A stretch of DNA of 64,000 bases, from the NCBI GenBank assembly GCA_047692235.1, contig JBLLJR010000003.1, positions 62,001-126,000 on the forward strand. The letters are read 5' to 3'. Positions 26,890 to 36,402 of this stretch are shown here, piece after piece. The DNA is from JBLLJR01 sp047692235 (lineage in GTDB: Bacteria; Pseudomonadota; Gammaproteobacteria; Enterobacterales; Enterobacteriaceae). The stretch's first letter is position 1. Every line of letters starts with the position of its first letter. The translations under genes were made by a program, and so were the position numbers. Under the pieces are notes generated by a model. It was not told where the DNA came from. It did no database searches and saw only the letters and a list, made by a program, of their open reading frames with translations.

Positions 26890-27990
26890 ATGATTTTAAC
26901 TAATAAAAAAATTAATTTACTTAATATGAATCAAAAAAAGATGAAAGATTTTTTTATTTCTTTAGGTGAAAAACCATTTTTAGCAAATCAAATAATGAAA
27001 TGGATTTATCATTACAATTGTGTTGATTTTAATAAAATGACTAATATTAAAAAATCTTTGCGTCAATATTTGATACAAAATACAAATATTTATGCACCAG
27101 ATATAATACAAAAAAAACATTCTTTAGATGGAACAATTAAATTTATATTTAAAATAGAAAATCAATATATTGAAAGTGTATATATTCCTGAAAAAAATCG
27201 GTCTACTTTATGTGTTTCATCTCAAATTGGATGTTCTTTAAAATGTACATTTTGTGCAACTGCTAAAAGTGGATTTAATAGAAATCTAACTACATCTGAA
27301 ATTATAGGACAAGTTTTACAAATTTCTAAAATTATAAGTTATTTAAAAAAAAACAAAAATAAAAAATGTATTACTAATATAGTAATGATGGGCATGGGAG
27401 AACCTTTACTAAATTTAAATAATGTAATTCCAGCTATAGAAATTATGTTAGATAGCTATGGTTTTGGGTTATCTAAAAGATCTATTACAATATCGACATC
27501 TGGTGTAATTCCAGCTATAGAAAAACTTAAATCAATGTTAGATGTAGTATTAGCTATATCTCTTCATGCTCCTAATGATAAAATTAGAAATGAAATTATG
27601 CCAATAAATAAAAAATATAATATATATAATTTACTCAAAGTATCTAAAAAATATGTAAATAAATCTAAAGCTAATAAAGGTAAAATAACTATAGAATATG
27701 TTATGTTAAAAAATGTAAATGACCAAAATAAACATGCATATCAATTAATAATATGTTTAAAAAACATTCCATGTAAAATTAATCTTATACCATGGAATTC
27801 ATTTCCAAATTCTTTATATCAATGCAGTTCTCATAATAGAATTATGAATTTTTATAATATATTAATTACAAATGGATTTATAACAACAATAAGAAAAATA
27901 AGAGGAAATGATATTAATGCTGCTTGTGGACAATTATCTGGAAATTTAATAAATAGAATAAGAAATAAAAAATTAATAAGAATAATTTAA
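26890..27990 (+). CDS. rlmN: Dual-specificity 23S rRNA/tRNA methyltransferase (radical SAM)
   Basis: Methylates C2 of A2503 in 23S rRNA and A37 in some tRNAs. The 366-residue protein (E. coli 384) has the radical-SAM motif CSLKCTFC, the upstream conserved cysteine in STLCVSSQ, GMGEPLLN, and the second catalytic cysteine in INAACGQL. It needs a [4Fe-4S] cluster. Gene order ndk-rlmN-ispG-hisS follows E. coli minus rodZ, which encodes a cell-shape protein and would lie between rlmN and ispG. Confidence 0.95.
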   Translation: MILTNKKINLLNMNQKKMKDFFISLGEKPFLANQIMKWIYHYNCVDFNKMTNIKKSLRQYLIQNTNIYAPDIIQKKHSLDGTIKFIFKIENQYIESVYIPEKNRSTLCVSSQIGCSLKCTFCATAKSGFNRNLTTSEIIGQVLQISKIISYLKKNKNKKCITNIVMMGMGEPLLNLNNVIPAIEIMLDSYGFGLSKRSITISTSGVIPAIEKLKSMLDVVLAISLHAPNDKIRNEIMPINKKYNIYNLLKVSKKYVNKSKANKGKITIEYVMLKNVNDQNKHAYQLIICLKNIPCKINLIPWNSFPNSLYQCSSHNRIMNFYNILITNGFITTIRKIRGNDINAACGQLSGNLINRIRNKKLIRII

Positions 27991-28113
27991 TTTAATTAAA
28001 TATATTAATATATATAACTTATTCAACAATATAAGTTGTTCATTTTTTAAAAAATAAAAAAATGTTAATATGATATTATTGTATTTATAAATAATAATTT
28101 ATAGGAAAATATT

Positions 28114-29213
28114 ATGGATTATAATAGAAGAAAATCTAAACTTATTTATGTTGGTAATGTTCCGATAGGAGGAAACTCCCCTATTACAGTACAATCAATG
28201 ACCAATACATGTACTATTGATGTTAAAAGTACTTTAAAACAAATTAAAGAATTAATAAAAGTAGGTGTAGATATTATTAGAGTATCGGTTCCTACTATGG
28301 ATGCAGCAGAATCTTTTAAGGAAATAAAAAAAAAACAAAAAATATACCTTTAGTAGCAGATATTCATTTTGATTATAGAATTGCATTAAAAGTTGCTGAA
28401 TATGGCGCAGATTGTATAAGAATTAATCCTGGTAATATAGGCAATATATATAGAATTAAGACATTAATTAGCTGTGTAAAAGATAAAAATATTCCAATAA
28501 GAATTGGTGTAAATTCTGGATCTTTAGAAAAAGATATTTTATTAAAATATAAAAAACCTACTGTTAAAGCTTTAATTGAATCAACTATGCGTCATGTAAA
28601 TATATTTGAAAAATTTAATTTTGATCAATTTAAAGTAAGTATAAAATCATCAAATGTTTTAGATACAGTCAATGCATATAAAATTATTTCTAAACAAATA
28701 GAACAACCATTACATTTAGGGATTACTGAAGCAGGTGGAATACGCAATGGTACAGTTAAATCTTCCATAGGTATTAGTATGTTGTTAAGTTGTGGAATAG
28801 GAGATACCATTCGAATTTCATTAGCTGCAAATCCAACAGAAGAAGTAAAAGTTGGTTTTGATATTTTAAGAACATTAAATATACGTTATCATGGAATAAA
28901 TTTTATTGCATGTCCTACGTGTTCTAGACAAGAATTTGATGTAATAAATGTAGTTAAAACTTTAGAAAAAAGATTATATGATGTTTCTGTACCAATGAAT
29001 ATTTCTATAATTGGGTGTGTAGTAAATGGGCATGGGGAAGCAATAATGTCTAATATTGGTATTATCGGTGGTCATAATAAAAGTAGTTTTTATGAAAATG
29101 GAATTCGTCAAAAACTATTTGATAATAATTCAATAGTTGATCAATTAGAATATCATATACGATCAAAAGTTGCTGAATTAAATAATAAAATACATATAAA
29201 ATTTATAGAATAG
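28114..29213 (+). CDS. ispG: 4-hydroxy-3-methylbut-2-en-1-yl diphosphate synthase, frameshifted in a poly(A) tract
   Basis: Penultimate MEP-pathway enzyme, a [4Fe-4S] protein. The frame from ATG 28114 matches family residues 1-75, then hits a stop at 28351-28353 just after a run of ten A (28326-28335). From there the similarity continues in the other frame (VADIHFDYRIALKVAEYGAD...) to the stop at 29213. One added A restores a single protein of about 366 residues (E. coli 372). Cluster cysteines (CPTC, GCVVNGHGE) are intact and no other stop occurs, unlike dxs. Slippage at poly(A) could rescue it; a fresh mutation or a sequencing error are alternatives. Confidence 0.85.
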
Positions 29214-29235
29214 CAATATAGGAAGAGAAACATTT

Positions 29236-30522
29236 ATGAGGAAAAGTATTCAATCAATTAGAGGTACTAATGATTATTTACCAAAAGATGTACTCTTATG
29301 GCAAAAAACTGAAAAAATCTTAACAGATGTACTTTATAATTATTGTATTGAAGAAATACGTATTCCAGTTATTGAATATACTGAATTATTTACAAGATCT
29401 ATTGGAATCTCAAATGATGTAGTATGTAAAGAAATGTATACATTTTATGATAGAAGTAATAAAAAGATAACTTTAAGACCTGAAGGTACATCAGGTTGTA
29501 TACGTGCATGTATTAAAAATGGGTTATTATACAATAAAGAACAACGTTTATGGTATATTGGTCCCATGTTTCGTTATGAACGCCCACAGAAAGGTAGATA
29601 TAGGCAATTTAATCAGTTAGGAGTGGAAATATTTGGAACAAAAAATCCTATTGTTGATGTAGATTTAATTATGTTAACAATTGAATGGTGGAAAAAATTA
29701 AGAATTACAGATAATTTATTTTTAGAAATTAATTCTCTTGGTAATCTAGAATCTAGAATGAATTATAAAAAAGATTTAATAAAGTTTTTTTGTAAAAATA
29801 AAAACTATTTGGATGAAAATACACAACAACATATATACACAAACCCAATTAGAATATTAGATTCTAAAAATGAAAAAACCAAATCATTACTTAATGATGC
29901 TCCATCTATTATAAATTACTTAGACGATGAATCAAACATTTATTTTAATACTATATGTAAATATTTAAATAAACTTAAGGTTTCTTATGTAATTAATTCT
30001 AAATTAGTGCGTGGATTAGATTATTATAATAGTACTATATTTGAATGGAAAACTAATAATTTAGGATCACAAAAAACTGTTTGTGGCGGTGGTAGATATG
30101 ATAATTTAGTAAAATATCTTGGTGGTATCTCAACTCCAGCAGTTGGTTTAGCTATAGGATTAGATCGTTTAATGTTATTAATTAAACAAATAAATAATAA
30201 TTATTTAGATTCAACATATATTGATATATATATAATATGTACTAAATCTACTCAATCATATGCATTATTTTTATCACAAAATATTAGAAAAAAATTAAAA
30301 AATATTAGATTAATTCTTAATTATTATTCAAATTGTATAAAGAAACAAATTAAATTAGCGAATAAATATAATTCACGTGTTGTATTAATTTTAACTAAAG
30401 AACATATATTAAATGATTTAATTACAGTGAAAGATTTATCTACTAAAAATGAAGAAAATATTAAACAAAAAAATTTAATTAATAATTTAATTGAAAAATT
30501 TGATAATAAATTAAATAATTAA
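29236..30522 (+). CDS. hisS: Histidine--tRNA ligase
   Basis: Charges tRNA-His. The 428-residue protein (E. coli 424) starts with RGTNDYLPKD and has class II motif 2 in MFRYERPQKGRYRQFNQLG, histidine-binding LVRGLDYYNSTIFEW, and motif 3 in GLAIGLDRLMLL. The C-terminal anticodon-binding domain is complete. AGGAAGAGAAAC is a good ribosome-binding site. It follows ispG by 22 bases and precedes bamB, with yfgM removed relative to E. coli. Confidence 0.96.
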   Translation: MRKSIQSIRGTNDYLPKDVLLWQKTEKILTDVLYNYCIEEIRIPVIEYTELFTRSIGISNDVVCKEMYTFYDRSNKKITLRPEGTSGCIRACIKNGLLYNKEQRLWYIGPMFRYERPQKGRYRQFNQLGVEIFGTKNPIVDVDLIMLTIEWWKKLRITDNLFLEINSLGNLESRMNYKKDLIKFFCKNKNYLDENTQQHIYTNPIRILDSKNEKTKSLLNDAPSIINYLDDESNIYFNTICKYLNKLKVSYVINSKLVRGLDYYNSTIFEWKTNNLGSQKTVCGGGRYDNLVKYLGGISTPAVGLAIGLDRLMLLIKQINNNYLDSTYIDIYIICTKSTQSYALFLSQNIRKKLKNIRLILNYYSNCIKKQIKLANKYNSRVVLILTKEHILNDLITVKDLSTKNEENIKQKNLINNLIEKFDNKLNN

Positions 30523-30575
30523 ATAGATTATATTTATTTGTATTTTTTCATGTTTAATGAAAGGTATATTTTATT

Positions 30576-31745
30576 TTGTTTATAGTTAGATTTTTATTAG
30601 TAATATTTTTAGTATTTTTAATATCTGGATGTGTATCTTTCAATATAATAAATAAAAATAATAAATCATTAGATATTTTTAATACTTATAAAGTATCAGT
30701 ATTATGGAGTTACAATATCAAATACGATAATAACATTATATATTCATATTTACATCCAATGATATATAATAATTTTCTTTTTATACCTTATTACAATGGT
30801 GTAATAAAACGTTTGAATATCCAAAATGGATATGAAGTTTCTTCTATTAATGTTTTTAAAAAAAAACAATTTTTTTCCCAAAAAAAAACAAAACTTTCTG
30901 GTGGATTATATATTTATAATGACATTCTATATATAGGAAGTAAAAATAATAAAATTTATGCTATTAATATAAAAAATGGTAAACCCTTATGGGTTAGTTC
31001 AACTGATGGAAATATTTTATCAACGCCTATTATAAATAATAAATTATTATTAATACATACTAGTCATGGTAAATTACAAGCTTTTGATAGTAAATGTGGA
31101 AAATTAAAATGGACAGTTAATTTAAATGTTTCTATGTTCTCTATTAGAAAACAATCTTCTCCTGTTATATATTTTAGAAAAATTCTTGTAGGCGATAATA
31201 GTGGATTATTACATTTAATTTCGTATACAGGAGATATAATATGGTCAAAACGTATTTCTAAGCCATTAAAAAATGATTTAACATTTAAAATATATGATAT
31301 ACAATCAACTCCTGTTGTATTAAACAATATTGTATATGCTATAGCTTATAATGGATATTTAGTATCATTAAATATTGAAAATGGAAATATTATATGGCTA
31401 AAAAATATAGGATCATTACATGATTTATTTATATATAAAAATTGTCTTTATTTAATGGATAGACATAATACAATATTGGCAATTAATATTTATACAGGTA
31501 ATATAATATGGAAAAATGTAAAGTTATCAATAGGCAATATTACATCTCCTATATTATATAAACATACTATAATAATAGGTGACTCTTATGGATATTTATA
31601 TATTTTAAATATTAAAAATGGAAAATTATTAGCTAAATATAAAATAGATAATAATCGTTTATTATATATTATTTTACTTAACAAGAATGAATTAATTATT
31701 CAATCTAGTAAAAAAGTTTTTTGTTTATCTATAAAATTACATTAA
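30576..31745 (+). CDS. bamB: Outer membrane assembly lipoprotein BamB
   Basis: Beta-propeller lipoprotein of the BAM complex that inserts outer membrane barrels. The 389-residue protein (E. coli 392) starts at TTG 30576, preceded by AAAGG at about 30560; no in-frame ATG suits. It has a hydrophobic signal and lipobox (LISGC, residues 16-20), then repeated PQQ-like blades such as NGKPLWVSS, GKLKWTVNL, GDIIWSKR, NGNIIWLKN and GNIIWKN. Its retention means the cell likely keeps some outer membrane proteins although LPS genes are missing at their usual loci. Confidence 0.92.
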   Translation: MFIVRFLLVIFLVFLISGCVSFNIINKNNKSLDIFNTYKVSVLWSYNIKYDNNIIYSYLHPMIYNNFLFIPYYNGVIKRLNIQNGYEVSSINVFKKKQFFSQKKTKLSGGLYIYNDILYIGSKNNKIYAINIKNGKPLWVSSTDGNILSTPIINNKLLLIHTSHGKLQAFDSKCGKLKWTVNLNVSMFSIRKQSSPVIYFRKILVGDNSGLLHLISYTGDIIWSKRISKPLKNDLTFKIYDIQSTPVVLNNIVYAIAYNGYLVSLNIENGNIIWLKNIGSLHDLFIYKNCLYLMDRHNTILAINIYTGNIIWKNVKLSIGNITSPILYKHTIIIGDSYGYLYILNIKNGKLLAKYKIDNNRLLYIILLNKNELIIQSSKKVFCLSIKLH

Positions 31746-31770
31746 TTATAAATTATTTATAAAATATAAT

Positions 31771-31788
31771 CTTAACTTTTAAGTTAAG
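31771..31788. terminator. Short inverted repeat after bamB
   Basis: CTTAACTT and AAGTTAAG pair perfectly over 8 bp with a 2-base centre, 26 bases after the bamB stop. It is followed by ACCAAAAAAA, not a T-run, so it is at best a weak or reverse-strand terminator. Inverted repeats of this size can arise by chance in such AT-rich DNA. Confidence 0.3.
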
Positions 31789-31843
31789 ACCAAAAAAATT
31801 TTATTAAAATATTTAAATTTAATAAAAATTTACCATTAATAAA

Positions 31844-33238
31844 ATGAAACCCATAATAAGTTTAATTGGAAGACAAAATGTAGGAAAATCTACATTATTT
31901 AATAGATTAACACGCAATAATGATGCTATTGTATCTAATTTTCCTGGTTTAACCATAGATCGTAAATATGGTGTGGCAATATGGAAAAATTTTAATTTTA
32001 TTGTAATAGATACATATGGAATTGATCAATTTATATCAGAAAACAATAAAAATAATAACATACATCAGTCTTGTTTAGCAATTGAAGAATCAAATATAAT
32101 ATTTTTTATAGTTAATGGTAAAGATGGTATTGTTCCAATTGATATTGATATTTCAAATTATTTACGTTTAAAAAATAAAAATACAATTTTAATTGTAAAC
32201 AAAGTAGATACAAAAAATATTTATAATGAAATAGGAGAATTTTATAAATTAAAAATATCAAATAAAATTTTTCCAATTATTGCTTCAAATGGGAAAGGTA
32301 TAAATGCATTATTAAATTATGTTTTTTTATCGAAGTTTTTCAAAAAATTACATATAAAAGATGTAAATAAAAATAATCAAATTTTTAATAATTTAAATAT
32401 ATTAAAATATGAAAAGAAAATAAAGAATTCAAATATAATAATTTCTATTATAGGAAAACCTAATGTAGGAAAATCTTCTATTTTAAATAGAATTGTTGGT
32501 ACAAATCGTATGGTAGTCAATAAAAATCCGGGAACAACAAGAGATAAAATTAGTGTTTCAATAGTTTTTAATAACAATCAATATGTTTTTATAGATACAG
32601 CTGGCATTCGTAGAAATAAATCTATATTAAATAATATTGAAAAATATTCAATTAATAAAACAATTAATGCTATAGAAAATTCTAATATTTCATTATTAAT
32701 AATTAATGCAAAAGAAATGGTATCAAAGTTTGATTTATCTCTATTGAATTTAATTATAAAAAAAGGAAAATCTGTAATTGTAATAGTAAATAAATGTGAT
32801 TTAATTCGTTCTAGAAAAATACTGAATGATATAAAAGATATATTAAATAAAAAACTTAACTTAATTAAGTTAAATAAAATTCATTTTATTTCGGCTTTAT
32901 ATAGTAATATTAATAATATAGAAAATATATTTAAATCTATTGATTTAATTAATAAACACGCTAATTTTAAGGTTAATACATCAATTTTAACAAAAATTAT
33001 GCATAAAGCGATAAAGCATAATCAACCACCTTTAATATGTGGAAAAAGAATAAAACCTAAATATGCCCATTTAGGAGGACATAATCCTACAGTAATAGTA
33101 ATTCATGGTAATAAAGTACAAAGTTTAAATAATATATATAAGCGTTATTTAGTGAAATATTTCCGAAATTTTTTAAACATTAAAGGTACACCAATTTTAA
33201 TTAAATGTATAAATAATAATAATCCATTTTTAAATTAA
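31844..33238 (+). CDS. der: Ribosome-associated GTPase Der (EngA)
   Basis: Double-GTPase needed for 50S subunit assembly. The 464-residue protein (E. coli 490) has two G domains: first with P-loop GRQNVGKST, DTYG and NKVD, second with GKPNVGKSS, DTAGIRR and NKCD. The KH-like C-terminal domain follows (ILTKIMHKAI...QPPLICGKRIKPKYAH). The last 25 residues of the E. coli protein are missing. The first G3 motif reads DTYG where DTGG/DTAG is usual. Only one base separates its stop from convergent leuD. Confidence 0.95.
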   Translation: MKPIISLIGRQNVGKSTLFNRLTRNNDAIVSNFPGLTIDRKYGVAIWKNFNFIVIDTYGIDQFISENNKNNNIHQSCLAIEESNIIFFIVNGKDGIVPIDIDISNYLRLKNKNTILIVNKVDTKNIYNEIGEFYKLKISNKIFPIIASNGKGINALLNYVFLSKFFKKLHIKDVNKNNQIFNNLNILKYEKKIKNSNIIISIIGKPNVGKSSILNRIVGTNRMVVNKNPGTTRDKISVSIVFNNNQYVFIDTAGIRRNKSILNNIEKYSINKTINAIENSNISLLIINAKEMVSKFDLSLLNLIIKKGKSVIVIVNKCDLIRSRKILNDIKDILNKKLNLIKLNKIHFISALYSNINNIENIFKSIDLINKHANFKVNTSILTKIMHKAIKHNQPPLICGKRIKPKYAHLGGHNPTVIVIHGNKVQSLNNIYKRYLVKYFRNFLNIKGTPILIKCINNNNPFLN

Positions 33239-33239
33239 A

Positions 33240-33839
33240 TTATTTGAAAAATACAAATTGGTTTTTTTCATATTTATAAATTAAATCTTCATTTTTCATA
33301 GTATCATCTATATGATCATATTTTTTATTAATAAAATCAAGTTGTAATTTATCTATATCAAAATTATAATAGCTATTATTGATAGAAATAACTTTTTTTT
33401 GTGTATCAACTAAACAATGTATTCCTTCGTTTAATTTTACTATTTTAAATAATTCATCTATATTTTTAGGTGATAATGAAATTAATAATAAACCATTATT
33501 TATACTGTTATTATAAAATATATCAGAAAAAGATGTAGAAATAATCACATTAAATCCATAATCCATTAATGCCCATACTGCATGTTCACGAGAAGATCCA
33601 CAACCAAAATTTTCTCTGGTTAGTAAAATACTAGAATTAATAAAACATTTTTTATTTAAAATAAAATTTGGATTTAATGTATAATTATCTTTTAAAAAAC
33701 GCCAATTTTTAAATACATGCTTACCAAAACCAATACGAGTAATTTCTTTTAAAAATTGTTTAGGAATAATAATATCTGTATCTATATTAGAATAATCTAG
33801 TGGAGCAATTATACCTTTATGTTTAAAATATTTTTTCAT
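33240..33839 (-). CDS. leuD: 3-isopropylmalate dehydratase small subunit
   Basis: Small swivelling subunit of the Fe-S isomerase converting 2-isopropylmalate to 3-isopropylmalate. The 199-residue protein (E. coli 201) has IAPLDYSNIDTDIIIPKQFLK near the N terminus and NFGCGSSREHAVWAL in the middle, the family signatures. It is the last gene of leuABCD and starts 5 bases after leuC, implying coupled translation. Confidence 0.96.
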   Translation of the reverse strand: MKKYFKHKGIIAPLDYSNIDTDIIIPKQFLKEITRIGFGKHVFKNWRFLKDNYTLNPNFILNKKCFINSSILLTRENFGCGSSREHAVWALMDYGFNVIISTSFSDIFYNNSINNGLLLISLSPKNIDELFKIVKLNEGIHCLVDTQKKVISINNSYYNFDIDKLQLDFINKKYDHIDDTMKNEDLIYKYEKNQFVFFK

Positions 33840-33844
33840 ATTTA

Positions 33845-35260
33845 TTAAATTTTTTTACCTTTATTTAAAAAATATTGAATATTTGTAAATTTACCAATTA
33901 TTGCAGATGCTGAAGCCATAGCTGGACTTAATAGATGAGTTCTACCCCCTCTACCTTGTCTACCTTCAAAGTTTCGATTACTTGTTGATGCACATCTTTC
34001 TCCAAATCTTAATTTATCATTGTTCATTGCTAAACACATAGAGCACCCTGGTAATCTCCACTCAAATCCAGCATTTATAAATATTTTGTCTAAACCTTCT
34101 TTTTCTGCTTGTAATTTTACAGGACCTGATCCTGGCACTATTATCGCTTGAACTCCATTAGCTACATAATTTCTATAAGCAATTGCAGCAGCATGTCTTA
34201 AATCTTCTATTCTAGCATTAGTACAGGAACCAATAAATACTTTGTCAATTTTTATATCAGTTAAATATGTTCCTGGTTTTAAATTCATATAATTTAAAGC
34301 AGTTATTGCAGAATTTTGTTCAACTGGATCATCAAAAAATTCCGGATAAGGAATTTTTTGATTAATTCCAATTACTTGACTAGGATTAGTTCCCCAAGTA
34401 ACTTGTGGATAAGTATTGCTTACATTAATTTTAATTATTTTATCAAAAAATGCATCTTTATCAGATTTTAATGTTTCCCAATATTTTATAGCTTTATCCC
34501 ATAATATATCTTTTGGTGAAAATTTACGATTTTTTAAATATAAATACGTTTTTTTATCTGGCGCTATTAATCCAGATTTAGCTCCCATTTCTACAGACAT
34601 ATTACATAATGTCATGCGTCCTTCCATACTCATTGAATTAATTACATTTCCAGAAAATTCTATTATATATCCACTTCCACCAGAAGATCCAATTTTACCT
34701 ATAATGAAAAGAGCAATATCTTTAGGAGTAATTCCATAATTTATTTCTCCTGTAATTTCTATTTTCATATTTTTATATCGTTTTTGTTTTAATGTTTGTG
34801 TAGCCAAAACATGTTCGACCTCTGATGTTCCTATACCAAACGATAAAGCTCCAAATGCACCATGAGTAGAAGTATGAGAATCTCCACATACAACTGTCAT
34901 ACCTGGTAAAATTATTCCTTGTTCTGGACCTATAACATGTACTATTCCTTGATTGGGATGATTTAAATCATATAATGTAATTCCAAAATCATAACAATTT
35001 TTAATAAGTTGTTGCATTTGAATTTTAGCTAATTTTCCACATGCATTTATATCTTTAGTTAAAGTAGATACATTATGATCCATAGTAGCAAATGTTTTAC
35101 TAGGTTGACGTACAGTTCTATTTTTAAATTTTAAGCTTTCAAAAGCTTGAGGAGAAGTAACTTCATGTAATAAATGACGATCAATATATAGTAATGTATT
35201 TGCATATGATTCATGGACTATATGTGAATCATATAATTTTTCATATAATGATTTACCCAT
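33845..35260 (-). CDS. leuC: 3-isopropylmalate dehydratase large subunit
   Basis: Aconitase-like subunit holding the [4Fe-4S] cluster. The 471-residue protein (E. coli 466) has HEVTSPQAFE, the active-site GDSHTSTHGAFGAL, and cluster cysteines in IGSCTNARIEDL and GCSMCLAMN. SNRNFEGRQGRGGRTHL near the C terminus is also diagnostic. It lies 5 bases from leuB and 5 from leuD. The cluster demand implies an Fe-S assembly route elsewhere, because isc scaffold genes are missing here. Confidence 0.97.
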   Translation of the reverse strand: MGKSLYEKLYDSHIVHESYANTLLYIDRHLLHEVTSPQAFESLKFKNRTVRQPSKTFATMDHNVSTLTKDINACGKLAKIQMQQLIKNCYDFGITLYDLNHPNQGIVHVIGPEQGIILPGMTVVCGDSHTSTHGAFGALSFGIGTSEVEHVLATQTLKQKRYKNMKIEITGEINYGITPKDIALFIIGKIGSSGGSGYIIEFSGNVINSMSMEGRMTLCNMSVEMGAKSGLIAPDKKTYLYLKNRKFSPKDILWDKAIKYWETLKSDKDAFFDKIIKINVSNTYPQVTWGTNPSQVIGINQKIPYPEFFDDPVEQNSAITALNYMNLKPGTYLTDIKIDKVFIGSCTNARIEDLRHAAAIAYRNYVANGVQAIIVPGSGPVKLQAEKEGLDKIFINAGFEWRLPGCSMCLAMNNDKLRFGERCASTSNRNFEGRQGRGGRTHLLSPAMASASAIIGKFTNIQYFLNKGKKI

Positions 35261-35265
35261 AAATA

Positions 35266-36357
35266 TTATACCTTTTCAATTAAATTAGATATTATATCTC
35301 CTACTTCTTCAGTTCCTAGTGATAATGTACTATCACTAGTAATATCTATTGTACATTGTTTATTTTTTATAGATTGTTCTACTGCTTTATATATAGCATG
35401 AGCGGCTTCATGTAAGCCAAAACTATATTTTAACATTAAACTAACAGATAAAATTTGTCCTATTGGATTTGCTATATTCATACCAGCAATATCAGGAGCA
35501 GAGCCTCCAGCTGGTTCATATAATCCAAATCCTTTAGAATTTAAACTAGCAGAAGGAAGTAATCCTATAGAACCAGAAATCATAGCACAAGCATCAGAAA
35601 TTATGTCACCAAATAAATTTGAACATAAAATTACATCAAATATATATGGATTTTTAATTAATTGCATGATTGCATTATCAATATATAAATGAGTTAATGA
35701 TATTTCTGGATAATTTTTACTAATTTTATTTACTATATCTCTCCATAACATTGAACTATATAATACATTGGATTTATCTATTGATGTAACTTTTTTTGAT
35801 CTTTTTTTTGCAATATCAAACGCTACTTTTGTTATTCTTTCTATTTCAAATGTATAATAAATTTTAGTATCAAAAGCATATTCATTAGAATCTTTTCCAT
35901 ATCTTCCTTTTGGTTGACCGAAATATATACCTCCCGTTAATTCTCGAACACATAATATATCAAATCCATGAGATGCAATATCATCTCTTAACATACAAAT
36001 ATTGTATAAATTATTATATAATTTAATTGGTCGTAAATTTGCAAATAATTTAAAATGTTTTCGTAAAGTTAATAATGCTGCTCTTTCTGGTTGTTTTAAG
36101 GGGTCTAAATTTTGCCACTTAGGACCTCCAACAGAACCAAATAAAATTGCATCTGATTTCTCACAACCTAACAAAGTACTTTTTGGTAAAGCATATCCAC
36201 AATTATCAATTGCTACTCCGCCAACATCGTATTCATGAGTAATTATATTTAATTTAAATTTATTATTTATAGTATGTATAACTTTGTAAGCTTGTTTTAT
36301 TAATTCTGGACCAATTCCATCCCCTGGAAGAACTGCAACATTGTATGTTTTATTCAT
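35266..36357 (-). CDS. leuB: 3-isopropylmalate dehydrogenase
   Basis: NAD-dependent oxidative decarboxylation of 3-isopropylmalate to 2-oxoisocaproate. The 363-residue protein equals the E. coli length. Signatures are LPGDGIGPE, the substrate arginines in RPIKLY and VRELTGGIYFG, the metal-binding NLFGDIISD, and the NAD site EPAGGSAPDIAG. Order leuABCD is intact on the minus strand. Confidence 0.97.
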   Translation of the reverse strand: MNKTYNVAVLPGDGIGPELIKQAYKVIHTINNKFKLNIITHEYDVGGVAIDNCGYALPKSTLLGCEKSDAILFGSVGGPKWQNLDPLKQPERAALLTLRKHFKLFANLRPIKLYNNLYNICMLRDDIASHGFDILCVRELTGGIYFGQPKGRYGKDSNEYAFDTKIYYTFEIERITKVAFDIAKKRSKKVTSIDKSNVLYSSMLWRDIVNKISKNYPEISLTHLYIDNAIMQLIKNPYIFDVILCSNLFGDIISDACAMISGSIGLLPSASLNSKGFGLYEPAGGSAPDIAGMNIANPIGQILSVSLMLKYSFGLHEAAHAIYKAVEQSIKNKQCTIDITSDSTLSLGTEEVGDIISNLIEKV

Positions 36358-36402
36358 TATTAACTATACCATAATATGTTATTAACAATAATTTTATTCG
36401 AA

